Shown in pieces: positions 34,568 through 46,105 of a DNA stretch of 64,000 nt (position 1 is its first letter; every line of letters begins with the position of its first letter). The stretch comes from Temnopleurus reevesii (lineage: Eukaryota > Echinodermata > Echinoidea > Temnopleuroida > Temnopleuridae): the NCBI GenBank assembly GCA_036244855.1, contig BQKZ01000989.1:4704-68703 (forward strand). The letters are read 5' to 3'. Below the pieces are notes generated by a model that searched no databases, was not told the DNA's origin, and saw only the letters and a list, made by a program, of their open reading frames with translations. The position numbers and the translations under genes are program-made.

Positions 34568-34600
34568 CTGTTAGAATAAGAAAAACAGGAAAAGAACACA
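34568..34600 (-). promoter_or_regulatory. Splice acceptor of the K2P exon
   Basis: Reading on the minus strand: a T-rich tract (TTCTTTTCCTG, TTTTTCTTATTC) followed by TAACAG directly before the exon at 34567. The AG is 34569-34568. It splits the first Gly codon of the pore-1 filter after its first base. Confidence 0.85.
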
Positions 34601-34634
34601 CATTAGAACCTGTAGAAAACTTAAATCATCTAAA

Positions 34635-34830
34635 GTACCGTAAAACTGGGGGAACGGGGACACTGGGGACAGTGTGGACAGAACTTGGATCCTCAAAGAA
34701 CGTTTTCCAGATGGATAACTCTATGGACCTTGTTCTAAAATACATCTTCCAATCTATTCTAGACAAGACAAGACAGTTAAAGAGATATGATTGTGTAAGT
34801 TTTGCCCCTGATCCACCCGATTTACGGTAC
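34635..34830. mobile_element. GTACCGTAAA inverted-repeat element in the K2P intron
   Basis: GTACCGTAAAACTGGGGGAA at the left is mirrored by GATCCACCCGATTTACGGTAC at the right, with GGGG/CCCC blocks further in. The interior is only weakly palindromic. It ends about 65 bp before the splice acceptor. A plus-strand open frame across it (34540-34905) is not a gene. Confidence 0.55.
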
Positions 34831-35261
34831 ACAATCTACCACCCAAGAAGTTTCGATGAAGTATCTTCATTCGTTCCTTATTTCAGGCAATTGGTAACAT
34901 TTTGACCCACATAGAAGCAATATGTCACTTATATTTTTCAATTAATTATTGCACATTCATATTTAGTCACATTTAAGATGTCTCAATTTTAATTTCACAT
35001 ATTGTGTGATGAATCGGTGATAGATTTGCTTCAGGTGAAAATCAACAGATGGAAAGAATCTATCCACCTAATTGGTTATAATGATTGATGATACTACAGT
35101 TTTGCCACACAGACACACATACCAACACACATACACAAATCAACACACATCCCACAGATACCCAAATGCGCACCCAAATCATGCGGGGGAACATACCAAA
35201 TACGCTCATAAAAAAATTATTTATTCAGAACACGATATAATCTATTTCCGAAAAAAAGTCG
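34831..35261. other. Presumed K2P intron, CA-rich patch
   Basis: An ACACACAT-rich patch at 35106-35165. No exon recognised. Confidence 0.45.
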
Positions 35262-35397
35262 AACGCAAATTCAATGCTCCTTTGTAATGCTATTCAAATC
35301 GGAACCGGCTTGTGATTATTGTGTCTGCACACTTCAATTCCGGCGTACGGATCTATTGTATCATGACCCTCTTTATTTTACAGAAATAGTTCATATC
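35262..35397 (+). promoter_or_regulatory. Inverted noncoding pair, left copy
   Basis: 136 bp that reappear on the opposite strand at 38576-38712. About 115 of 136 positions agree with one single-base indel, by eye. The longest identical block is about 36 bp (35269-35304), covering AATGCTCCTTTGTAATGC and TATTCAAATCGGAA. Similarity stops sharply on both sides and the ends are not themselves palindromic. The composition is unique rather than low complexity. It could be a duplicated conserved element inside the K2P intron, a dispersed repeat, or the ends of a 3.45-kb element. Confidence 0.5.
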
Positions 35398-36884
35398 ATG
35401 TTACATATATAAATGACAAACAATTTTAGAAATATGGATGACAGAAGCACTTGGTGAAGTCTGACAGTGTTAACAAAACTCTTTGAGTAAAGCAAGTATT
35501 AATCTAAAAAATCATATTGGTCCGTACCCCTGATCACCTACATACATCGAACCCTCTCTAACAAAAATGGAAAGCTCGAAACCATATCGTGTTTCCAATT
35601 TGCATTTTACCGGTAATGTTTTCATCTCTCTCTAGCTTTAATGAAGATGAGGGGCATGGTGCGTTCCGGTTTATTTTCAATATTTTTTCCCTGCTATTTA
35701 GAGAAGAAATGATTCACAAAAAGGCTAAATGATGAAATTATATATGTGTAACGGTGAAGGGGGAGAAAAAAAGGCATGTTTTTGTGGGGGCAGACGATCT
35801 TAATATGTATACTGGCAGATAAACAAAGGGCAAAGTAACACCATATCTGTCGTAAACATTGCAAATGCCAGTTAATATAGACAGGCATATCGCATCGCCA
35901 TGACGTTACAATATAATCTAAACAAGATAGGAATATTTAGACGGCTAACGATGACATCATTATGCGCGCCAAAAATATGCGAAGTCACATCCATGAAAGA
36001 GAGATGAACAATGTCTAAATTTACCCCTCAGCGATTACATACTCGATTTGGATATGAAAGAAGATAAAATAAGACGGCATTGATCTTTAGTAAAGAGACG
36101 CGAGAAGAAAGATAGGTTAAATTAAACGTCAGTCTCGATATGAAGGGGGCAAATGTAGGGATGAGAGCGGGAGAATGATGTTTTTATATAAACCAGCGTC
36201 ACCGAACGCTGCTGGCGCAATATTGATAACCCCCCAATTTTCGCGTCTGTCGGGACGCGCCGGGCAAAATGCTGATAATAGAAAACGAGATATCGAATGG
36301 GACATAAAAGTTTACATCCACGCCTCTCGAAATATAGACAAATCTTAGTCGGCAAATATGCACAGCGTTTATTGCGAAGCTGCCATCTCCACGGATGACG
36401 TCATAGCTGAGCTACTTGAGCTCTTGGCTGTCCGAATGCTCTACTTGAGATTCTTCATGCCGGTGGTGTATCTTTCCTTCCATCACCCCCCTCCCCATTT
36501 TCCCGAAATATCTTCTTATCTATCTTCATTCCTCTCTCTACATCACATTCCTCTTCATGAAATATTCATTTTCATATACATCTTCAACACGGTTGTAAAT
36601 CTTTCACGAGACTTGTCGGTAACGCTCTCACATGAATTATTTAACCTTTTAAAAATTGAGAGTCCCCTTCGAGCCATAGCCTAAACTATGTATTCTCTAA
36701 CATCAAAATATAACAAAAGAACCCAAAATATATCTTGAAAAACCTTGACAATAACAAGCAAAAAATCGAAACAACAGGAATGTAGTTTACAAATGTGTTA
36801 AGCCACATTTCTCCCACGTTCCCCATCTGTTATTGTCCCAACAGTTGCAAAAAATATGCAATAATTAAACATTACCATTATTAA
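35398..36884. other. Presumed intron; no exon, one CRE-like site
   Basis: Unique sequence. 36120-36460 is less AT-rich. TGACGTCA (36396-36403) is a full CRE palindrome (CREB/ATF type) by motif only. I see no exon. Confidence 0.4.
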
Positions 36885-36958
36885 TCGTAAGTCAATGACG
36901 AAACTTGTCACATAGAGATAAGATAATAGAAAATTAATCTGTTTTATGTTACAGGCCC
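36885..36958. mobile_element. Truncated GGCCTGTAACAT-family MITE, copy f
   Basis: It keeps TCGTAAGTCAATGACGAAAC, CATAGAGATAAGAT and the terminal TTTTATGTTACAGGCCC. The other end is missing or too diverged to see. Confidence 0.5.
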
Positions 36959-37432
36959 TTGATATAATTTTCATGATTACACTGTTTCAAACACTGCAAT
37001 ATTTATTTTTCTATTACGATAATGATAATGAAATTCAGTTCGTATTTAGCGCATAACATATAGCCACGGCATATCCCTATAATGTACATTACTCTGTATG
37101 AATCGACATTGTCAGGCATTCACTTTCTGCTTACTACAAGGAATCAGCATGAGCGAATCGTGACCTCTCCAACAACTTCATTAACATTACACGATGCAAC
37201 ATTACAAGCTAAAACTGCGTGTGTATGTTTTCCTGGAAATCATCAAGCTAAATATAACGTAAAATCTAACCAGCCTCTTTCCAAGCAATCTATTTGACTA
37301 ACATTACTTCATCACGACCGAAATTACTTCGCCCAGAGCCCTCGGCAGGAACCTCGCTGATTCCATTCCCCTCCCATCCGGTACGCCTCGCTGATCATCA
37401 ACCTACACGAGCTCCTTCATCATACCTTTTCT
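36959..37432. other. Presumed intron, nothing assigned
   Basis: Unique sequence with no recognised exon. Confidence 0.4.
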
Positions 37433-37663
37433 ATAGGTCGTCTCACACCTTTGCGTTTCTAACCTGCGTCAGCCCAGCGTTTTTAGAAATTAAATCGCCC
37501 ATTGGTGCACACAGCGTACGCAGATCAGACTGACGTTTGGCTTGCGTTCAAGGAGCGTACGCCTACCGTCAATCCTACGTATGACCTGCGTCCGGAGAGC
37601 GTTTTTATTTTAAAAAACGCTGGGCCGACGAAGGCTAAAACGCAAAGGTGTGAATCGGCCTTA
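37433..37663. mobile_element. AAGGCCGATTCACACCTTTGCG palindromic element
   Basis: TCACACCTTTGCGTTT and AGCCCAGCGTTTTTAGAAAT on the left are mirrored on the right by AAAAAACGCTGGGC and AAACGCAAAGGTGTGAATCG. Arms are about 55 bp. It has high CpG content unlike its surroundings. Short open frames across it are not genes. Confidence 0.7.
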
Positions 37664-37904
37664 ATGGTGTGCATCCATATATAATAAAAATTATTTATGA
37701 ATATATTATCATGCGCGTGTTGATGGCCACGGGCAAATAATTCATTACGACTACGCATGCAGGATTATCACAAAAGATTATTATAGATCATGGTTGGACT
37801 GTATTGATCAGTACAATAACGAAGTGGAATATATATATTTTTTTATTATTATTGCACGGTATAAAACAACTGTATGGCACCCTGAAATAAAACAATAGTA
37901 GATG

Positions 37905-38010
37905 CTCATACTCGTGCAACACTACTGCTGCTGCTGCTACTTCTTCTACTAATGCTACTACTACTACTATTATTACTACTACTACTACTACTAATAATAA
38001 CAATTCATTA
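37905..38010. repeat. (CTA)n/(CTG)n trinucleotide microsatellite
   Basis: CTGCTGCTGCTAC then CTACTACTACTATTA-type triplets from about 37925 to 37995. Confidence 0.85.
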
Positions 38011-38094
38011 GGTCAATTTTGGACTGATGTATTTCACTTGGCTACATCTCGTAATGTACAGAATAGGTCTTGTAACTTTGCTGCCTCCCCTTAG

Positions 38095-38435
38095 ATATTG
38101 CTGGTGTAGTGGTTCTGACTTTAGCATTTCGACAAGAGGGTCGCGGTTCGAATCCCATGGCGTCATTTTCCTTAAGGAAGAAATCAATCAATCCTTACGC
38201 ACAAGAACGAATAACAGTCGATCTTAAAGTCGTTTTTAAAGTATATATTATCTTGCTGAAACACCACCCAAGTGAGATAAATATGTACATGACAGGAACA
38301 GTAATTCCTTGAAAATGCTTGAACGTTGGTGGCGACGAGCTAAAGCGAGGGTAGTAATAATGCAAAGCCCCTTGAACAATCCGCAGTAAAGTTGATACGT
38401 GTGCTAGATAAACCGCATGTATTATTATTACACTA
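38095..38435 (+). mobile_element. tRNA-derived SINE, family I, copy 2
   Basis: Head with GCTGGTGTAGTGGTTCTGAC (A-box region) and GGTTCGAATCCCATG (a near-consensus B-box), then a body with ATTCCTTGAAAATGC, TTGGTGGCGACGAGCTAAAG and GTAGTAATAATGC, and a tail ending in ATTATTATTAC. Same plan and shared words as 821-1112, with extra sequence in the middle. Confidence 0.7.
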
Positions 38436-38575
38436 GTGCAACATGTGAGCGTTGAGGAAATCTAGGGAAGATGTGAAGTTATTATAACATCCGCTCTCGG
38501 GATGACGGGTGTATTCAAGCTCGGGGAGTGTCTTAAGAACATTTGTCATGTAATCAATTAAACGACAACGAGCGC

Positions 38576-38712
38576 GATTTCAACTATTTCCGTAAAATAA
38601 AGTGGGTCATCGGACAATAAATCCGTATGCCTTGTATTGAAATGTGCGGGCACATCAATCACAAGCCGATTCCGATTTGAATAGCATTACAAAGGAGCAT
38701 TGAATTGGCGTT
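38576..38712 (-). promoter_or_regulatory. Inverted noncoding pair, right copy
   Basis: 137 bp, the reverse complement of 35262-35397 at roughly 85% identity. CGGAAATAGTT and CTTTATTTTAC (minus strand) lie at the inner end and AACGCCAATTCAATGC at the outer end. The two copies face each other across 3.2 kb. Confidence 0.5.
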
Positions 38713-40391
38713 AAATCTATCTGCACCCTCGACTGATGTGCCCATCAAGGAAAGGAAGAGCGTGAATTGCTAATCTCCTCTCCTCAATTTCACATGCGTA
38801 ACAGCGAGATTGTATGAAATATGATATCTAACATGTAATGTGTGCAATAAGTAATTATACATAGACAATACTTTAGACGTTGATCGCTACCATTTAAAAC
38901 CCTGCAAACGTATCGCAAATCCGATGTAGAAGATTTGCCAGAAGCAGCAAATCTTTCAGATTCATACTCATGAGAGGATTTATTCTGAAAATACAGACTG
39001 AAATTAAATATCTTTTTTTTTTTTTTTTTTTTTTACAGTTATCACGACAGCAATATCCCTTTACATGCAACCACATACTCACATGGTTACAAGCATTAAC
39101 ACATTACCATGGTAACCGCCTAGAAGTGATGTGGTAAATATTTGCATGCAGTAATTTTGTAAACGACTCAACCTCCATCAGATATACTGTATTTTCCTTT
39201 ACAGGGATTATGCATCCAGATTGAGGCGACCGCATCTTCCACATTGGCAACAATTACGAATTCAATTTTAATTTTTAACACCCCACATTTCTAACCGCAT
39301 ATGATTTATAATATGTGGATTATGATTGTTACTCTTGTTGTCATTGCGATTTCCATCACATCTGGCGGGCGGGTATAATGGTTTGGTTATAATGGTAATG
39401 TTTATTTATCCATTTATTTGTGTGCTTATCTATTTATGTATCTATATATGTTATGAAGTATATTTCTACATTCATAAGTAATCAACCGGTATGATGTTTA
39501 ACATAGAAAACTTCAAAATGAAATGTATTCACGCTATAATACAAATGGTCAAGTATATGTATGTACTAAAGATTATGTTTAAGAAAATGGGCGTAAGCAA
39601 TTACCATCATCAAATGATTAAACATATATGAAAATGTAATTCAATGTTATATTACAAACCATACATGTCCAAATGAAAACAAAAAACATGAATTATAGTT
39701 GATATCTATTGAGCTAAATTGTTGTTTGTCTTTTATTTAATTGCCAAAGCCTAAACAAAAATTGTAAAAAGAAGATTCTATTTCCAGGACACACGTACGT
39801 ATTTCGAAACATACGTATTATAATGACCACAGAAAATAATATGTGTAGAAGACGGGAGACCACTTGCGGTTATTCCAATATCACAAATAGATTTTCATTT
39901 GAATATGTCCTCAGATATCTCACGAACTTCTTTAAAATTGTTTACTTTTAAAACATACCAATGGAGATTATAAACACATTTGTTTTTATTGCTATTAGCA
40001 TGTACAATAGCACCACCTATTATTTTGGTGTTTTGAGCTCAAATGACGTGCAGAGAAGCTTTGAATATGATAAAATCAAAACAACGACTAAAAAAAACAA
40101 AATACAAAATGTAAAGATATACTAGAGATATGATACAATCCCATATATAACGAGGAATTTAAAAAAAATTCTAATCGTTTTGGGGCAGCTAATTATGACA
40201 GCGTGGATGTGAGTTAGTTGAATTTGAATATTAAACCATGATCACAACATTAATTCATCACGCTTCAAACGTTTTAGAAAAAAAGATGGATTAGTATAAC
40301 CCTTGTAATAACAGTGTAGAAACTGATATCATATAAGCCCGAAAATCCCGGTTGAATACATATATGTCAAAGCAGAAAGTGAAACTATTTT
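38713..40391. other. Presumed intron; poly-T at 39008-39034, no exon
   Basis: AT-rich unique sequence with a T-run of about 24 and an X-box-like site at 39103. No recognised exon. Confidence 0.45.
39103..39116. promoter_or_regulatory. X-box-like palindrome
   Basis: ATTACCATGGTAAC has two good RFX half sites (TTACC / GGTAA) with the standard AT core. It is motif evidence only. Confidence 0.35.
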
Positions 40392-40595
40392 CACTCTTAA
40401 AAAAGGAATTGGGCAAGGATTACCAAACAGTTGGCAACGTACTGTGAACAAAACTGTTTAGGCAAAACGTGACCAACTTATTGTGGAAATTTTGCAAATT
40501 CATCAAAAGACATATTTTGACCAATAGGTGTCTGAATAGTATGTTAGTAGGTTGCCCAATGTTGGGTAAAATGTTGCCCAACATATTTAAGAGTG
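40392..40595. mobile_element. CACTCTTAAA inverted-repeat MITE-like element
   Basis: Left end CACTCTTAAAAAAGGAATTG plus GGCAA is mirrored by TTGCCCAACATATTTAAGAGTG. Internal words ATTGGGCAA / TTGCCCAAT recur. About 204 bp. A lone CACTCTTAAAAA at 27129 may be a relative. Confidence 0.55.
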
Positions 40596-41154
40596 TATAT
40601 TATACACAAATATAAACCAGTTGTCGACACTATTATCATAATCCTCTCGTCACCTAGCTGACTTGCACTTCACATTACCTGTAATCTTCCAATACGTCGT
40701 CACCAATTAAAAATTTCATTCATCTTATGCGTTGCTATTTCCCTGTATATTAATCAAAACGTTGGGTTGGAGCTAGATGAAGTATTTTTGACACTAATGA
40801 CATGATGCGACATAAAACGCACATCAAACACGGCTGGTTTAAGAAGATATTAAAATGCATGCTTCGTCGTGGAATATTATACTCCTTAGAAAATCACACT
40901 TCTTCTGAGGAGTTATGAAAAATGTTTTCAAAACATACTGTTTGAAATATACTGTTTTACTTAAATCATTTCGGTATTACTTATTTGTTGAAGAGAGATC
41001 TGAAACACAGTGTGAATTCTATGGTTACTTATTTAAACTTGAACATAATATCCCGATTATTATGAGATAGCCGAAATAGATAATTTAGTTTACATGGCTT
41101 GTTAGACACTATTTTGACACATGGAGAAATTGAATCAAAGACAAAAAATAGAAA
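40596..41154. other. No gene seen
   Basis: AT-rich unique sequence. Confidence 0.45.
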
Positions 41155-41243
41155 ATGAAAAAAGAGGATATGGAGGAGGAGGAAGAAGAAGAAGAAGAAA
41201 AGGAAGAAGAATGTTATCATTATGATGATGATGTTAATGATAC

Positions 41244-41301
<58 letters not shown>

Positions 41302-41665
41302 GATAATGATGATGATGATGATGATGATGGTGATGATAATGATGATGATGGTAATGATTGTGATGAAGATGATGATGATGATGACGGTAATGACAGTGAT
41401 GATGGTGATGATGATAGTGGTGATAATGATGATGATGATGGTGGTGGTGGTGATGGTGGTGATGGTGATGATGGTGATGATGGTGATAATGATAATGATG
41501 ATGATGGTGGTGGTGATGATGGTGGTGATGGTGATGTTGATGATGGTGATAATGATGAGGATGATGGTGGTGGTGATGATGGTGGTGATGGTGATGCTGA
41601 TGATGGTGATAATGATGAGGATGATGGTGGTGGTGGTGATGATGATATTGATGAAGGTGATTTCC
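41155..41665. repeat. Long (GAT)n/(GGT)n microsatellite with a 60-bp higher-order unit
   Basis: GAA/GAG triplets lead into about 430 bp of GAT, GGT and AAT triplets. Near the end two 60-bp units starting at 41521 and 41581 are nearly identical. A 181-codon plus-strand frame (41155-41700) encodes a poly-Asp/Glu peptide, but all three frames and the opposite strand are also open. That is expected of a triplet repeat, so I do not call it a gene. Confidence 0.9.
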
Positions 41666-43238
41666 ATTATGAAGTCTCTGGATTAGCAGGGCTCACATAA
41701 AGGGGAAATAAGAATGAAGTTGAGAGCAACAATAGGAAAAGAAGGAGAGTAAAGAAACAGATTTGAAAATAGAGGAAAAAATTACAGAATATTCAATCAT
41801 TCTTTGAGAATATCTTAAAATAAATATACGTCTAGTTACAGCTACGTAATAAAAATTTCTCAGAAGACAATTATTATGCTAATATTGTGTAAGGTATAGA
41901 CGAGTGCGACTTCGTGCAGATCTGGGACGGCAAGAAAAAGTAATGCAATTTATGAATAGCCTCAGAATCTTTGTCACAACAGTGTCAGCACGGCAAAGAC
42001 AGAATTATCAAATTTAATTGAATTAGAGCAAAGTTCAAGATCCTCGAAATCTCGTAACGTGCTTTAGGAGGAATTTAGCGATGAGATGTGGTCTATATAG
42101 CGTGTATAAAAACTATTTACGCATTTGTAAGAAATTATTTTCAAATTATTCCAAAGGATGTTCACACCCATAGATACTCCATGTTCATATCTATCAAGTG
42201 CCACTTACATAATTAATTTCATTTTTTTTATCCTTAAATGTTAAAAACATGGAAAACAATTTTTGACAGACATTTCAAAGATGTAAAGTTTTTTTTTTAT
42301 TGATACACCGTGTAGTAGGTTTGATATGGCTATGATGAATTATACAAATGAATTTGAGATCATGAAGATGTGATCAAATACTAAGCATTTCTATTCACAG
42401 TTTGATGCAAATACAGTTGTACGAATATGATCATGATAGAATAGATTACAATCTTAACATTTTTCCTCGCTATCTCTAATTCCTTTGACGAATGACTAGT
42501 TCTGAGATTCATTTATTTCATTCTTCACAAAATTAATTGAACAAAAATAATGTAACGTTAAGGATTACTCCTCAATGTCAGTGTTAACCAGAATAAAAGA
42601 GCTATATGATTTCATTTGGGTCCAGCAATGCGTTGCCATGGTTTCCAACAAACATGCGTAAAACAGTAATTAAATTGAAAACCAAACTATTAAAGGATTC
42701 GCATACGGCTTCATTCATTAGGCATATATGCATGAAAGTAAGACTTCATCTGATCAAGGAGATTTGTCTGATTGTGTATTTCAAGCATCGTAATAACGTT
42801 CGTGTACTTTGGAAAAAGAATAGTACATTCATGTGAAAAGCGGTAAGATAATGTTATGAACTAAGATAGAGCTTTGCAAAAATTCACGAGATAGAAATTG
42901 ATTTTACGATATGACTGTAAGATATGATCGCGCAAAGTTAATAATTTATACCTTTAAGAGTTTACTGATAGAAATACATTTAAGTTGTTACTTTGATATG
43001 AAAAAAATAGAGAATATTAATCTAAATGCTAGTATACAGGCAAGATAAATTGCGTTACCATGGCATGAATATGAAAAAAAAAACATTATCACCTTTATTT
43101 TTACAAACATACTTGAAATAATATTCATAATCATATGTGGGTAAAGCTTCAAGACATTGTTCATTTTTTTTAGTTTCCAAAGATATACTGCTGGTACATG
43201 CATAATTTACTTCTTTTTTGCATTCTTTGTTGGTGTTT
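41666..43238. other. No gene; two X-box-like half-palindromes
   Basis: AT-rich unique sequence. GTTGCCATGGTTTC (42632-42645) and GTTACCATGGCATG (43054-43067) match one RFX half site well and the other poorly. No exon recognised. Confidence 0.4.
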
Positions 43239-43740
43239 TTACATCAATTTAAATGTAATAAAATGAGTCTTTTTGCTTGATTTGATAATCTTTTTAGATA
43301 ACAAAATCATAATGTGTGACAACGTCTTTAACATACATAAATTCATCAGTATTAAAGTTGAAAAAAAAACTGTGATGCAAATAGTGCCAAGCCCAAAGCT
43401 ACTGCTCAAGAGAGCTTGTGACACATCAATGTGCCTGGCTTGTAACCCTTCAAATCTAAGAATAGCCACAATTCCATGAAAGACCACTCTTGGCTTAAAC
43501 CTCATGAACAGGAGCGAATCTTCTCCCAGACACTCTTGTGAGAAAGGCAAAACTATTCTCGGATTTAGACAGATTGACCACAAAAGGGTATCTAGAAAAA
43601 TAGTGGCAGCACCATACACGCATGCTAAAATGTCATTACCAATTTTGGCAGACAGCGAATGGGCGCCAAATTATACGAACAAGTCAAAAAATTGTGACGT
43701 CATGCACGATCCACTCGAATGGGAGACGGCATAATGCATT
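43239..43740. other. Unassigned segment with opposing open frames
   Basis: A 126-codon minus frame (43239-43619) and a 76-codon plus frame (43504-43734) overlap. Base composition is less AT-rich from 43380 to 43700 than the flanks. Neither peptide resembles a family I know and no clear splice sites frame it. It could be an old transposon fragment or noncoding. Confidence 0.2.
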
Positions 43741-43879
43741 GCTCAGATTGAATTATGAATTAAGGTCGCACACGACATGTTGCTGGCTACTCTGAGCTTG
43801 GGTGAACATAGTTGAAGACTATGCAGAATGATGGACTTTGCGGGCTATAATAAGGTGACATTTTGTATAAATAAACATG

Positions 43880-45100
43880 GAATTCAATTACGTTTAATTT
43901 CTGAGAATCGAGAGGGCCCCTCTGCATGTGGAGCTGTCTGTGACGATTCAAATCTCAGACATACACATGTGAACTGCAACGCCGCAGCGCGCGTATGCCG
44001 GGGTTGATATGGCGGAGAAACTGATCTTAAATTCACATGATGCATCGGTAATGAATCGCCTTGAAAAAAAGTGTCAGAAGATTGGACATCACACTTGGGT
44101 TGTAGTGTCTACTTATCGATTTCTACATCCAAATGGACCTCTGACAGGCTGAGAAAGTAAGATTTGTATAAGCGTAGAGAGAGAGCTCGGCCGCGTCGGC
44201 CATGACATACGGCCAACGAACGACATCTAATCAAATTTGAAGGTGCCAAATTGCAAAGGATATACTCGCATTCGACCTCGGTAGTGCATCATGTTTGCAA
44301 ATGTGTTTCTTAATTTGGGCGACTTCGACAGGCAAACTGGAAAGGAATAAGATTATATGACTGTACGTGATCTGCCACGTTCAACTCTCTCTTTATTTAT
44401 CTCTCTCTGTCTCTCTTTCTCTCTGTGATTTTTAATTTCGGCCAAGATGGGCAAATTACAATCAAGAACGCTGCCATTGTTGGTGATCTTCCCCCAGAAA
44501 TTCTGTCTTTCTCTCTCTGCTCCATGTTGCATAAATTTTGCCGAGACGGACTAATTGCAAACATGATGCTACCGGTGTATAGGCCTAAGAGAATTCTCCG
44601 CTAAATCTACAATCCCTCTCTCTCTCTCTCTTACTCTCCTCCTCTCTTTGCTTTCTCATTTCAGCTAAGCCCGATCGGGGATCAGTTCAACATGACTGCG
44701 TTGCTGATTTTCAATCAACAAAGCCCAAGAGGGAAGCGAGAAACGTATGCCCTCGTCGTCACGACATTCAATAAACATTTCAGGTGAAAATCAAGTCGGG
44801 AAGGCTCGGCCGAAAATGGAAAAAGGCGGGATCAGAGGGGTTAGCGATATATCTTCCATTCTCTTAAATCCAACGGGATTGCCTGCATGTGGGACTGGTG
44901 ATTTAGCTGTAATAACAAGACACACTGTACGCTGCCTGGGCTCCTGAGCAGCTCGCCACTCACTTGATTTCCCTCGATTCGATTAGCAATTATTACTAAG
45001 CGCACATTAAATTAGCAGCCAAATTAAATGTGATCAGTCAATTCGGCTGGGGGTTCTTCCTCCGTCTTCTCCTGCTTACATTCTCACTCCTCTTACACAA
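43880..45100. promoter_or_regulatory. Unique-sequence block, candidate regulatory region (module B at 44200-44285)
   Basis: About 1.2 kb of moderate GC, mostly non-repetitive sequence broken by short CT tracts near 44400 and 44615. 44200-44285 shares words in order with 2950-3030 (GGCC, AACGAACGACATCT, ATCAAATT, ATTGCA, ACTCGCA). A second local signal is CGGTAGTGCATCATGTTTGC at 44279, which returns inverted as GCAAACATGATGCTACCGG at 44557-44575. Function is inferred from the sequence texture only. Confidence 0.3.
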
Positions 45101-46105
45101 ATCCTATTAGGTTAGAACGGACAAATACATGAAGAAGAGGATGAGGTTGAGGAAAGGAAGACAAAATAAAGAACAGACAGTCGCTTGCGCCCTTCTACCT
45201 AGTTTTGTATTATCACCGATGCATCTTCACGAGCTGAACGGGTAGTTTGCTGGTGAGATATACGAGTACCAGAGTCAATCGCTATTTGTAATCAATGAAA
45301 CATTCACATGAAAGACATTACTTTGCGATAAGGAGCATTAATTTTCATCAATCACAGAAGCCTAATTCTCTAATTCCGCAGTTAGCTACATTTGACAATC
45401 AGAATACTTTTGGAAAAATTTGAATCAGTCAAATACCATAATGTGTCTGCCGTTGAATTATTTCACAAGCATTCGGTTACACTATGCACACATTCAGCAT
45501 TTGTTTATTGGTTAAAGTCTTCGGCATGGGTAAATCTCAATTGATAATGATGATTTCAAAACCCAGTCTACAAAACATGATTATGGATGAAGCTGTTTAT
45601 AACAAACATGTTTGTATCGTAAATCATTCATTTGAACGCAGAAATAAAAAAAAATCACAATGAACTCAAATTATTATATTTCGTACTCTGCATTTACATA
45701 ATCTTCAACGGAATAATAAGGTTCACAGCAAAACACCGAAGTGACAAGCGTTGTTACTCATCTTGCTTGAATCAATCTACGTTTTTCAACTTTATCGAAC
45801 ACACTATCGGATAGCGAGTGATCCAAAGCAAAGTATATCCCCCATGTTCTACGATTGTAAAACGTCCAGATGCTCAGTTTTCAAACCATGCCTCCATTTT
45901 CTCTGTTTGATAGCGTGTCTTCTTATTTTACCTTTGCCGTTTTTGCTCGTCGTTCTTTCTCGTTGTTGCGTTCGATTTTCTGAGGGCCAACTGAACAAGC
46001 TCTTCCTGAGTCCTGTCAGAGTGAGTGAGAGGGGAAGATAGTGTGGCGCGGTGACAACGGCGAGAGAGCTCTGGGCCATGTATCGATGCAGTGAGAAGGG
46101 TGTAC
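45101..46105. other. No gene recognised
   Basis: Unique sequence. A plus-strand frame (45751-46041, 96 codons) has a hydrophobic stretch but no family resemblance. Confidence 0.4.

Noticed and set aside
41155..41700. 181-codon poly-Asp/Glu open frame as an acidic protein gene
   Set aside because: It is a GAT/GAA microsatellite; the other frames and the opposite strand are open too, and there is no nonrepetitive coding sequence or splice signal.
43239..43619. 126-codon minus-strand frame as an exon
   Set aside because: No recognisable protein family; the opposite strand is open as well. Kept only as an unassigned segment.
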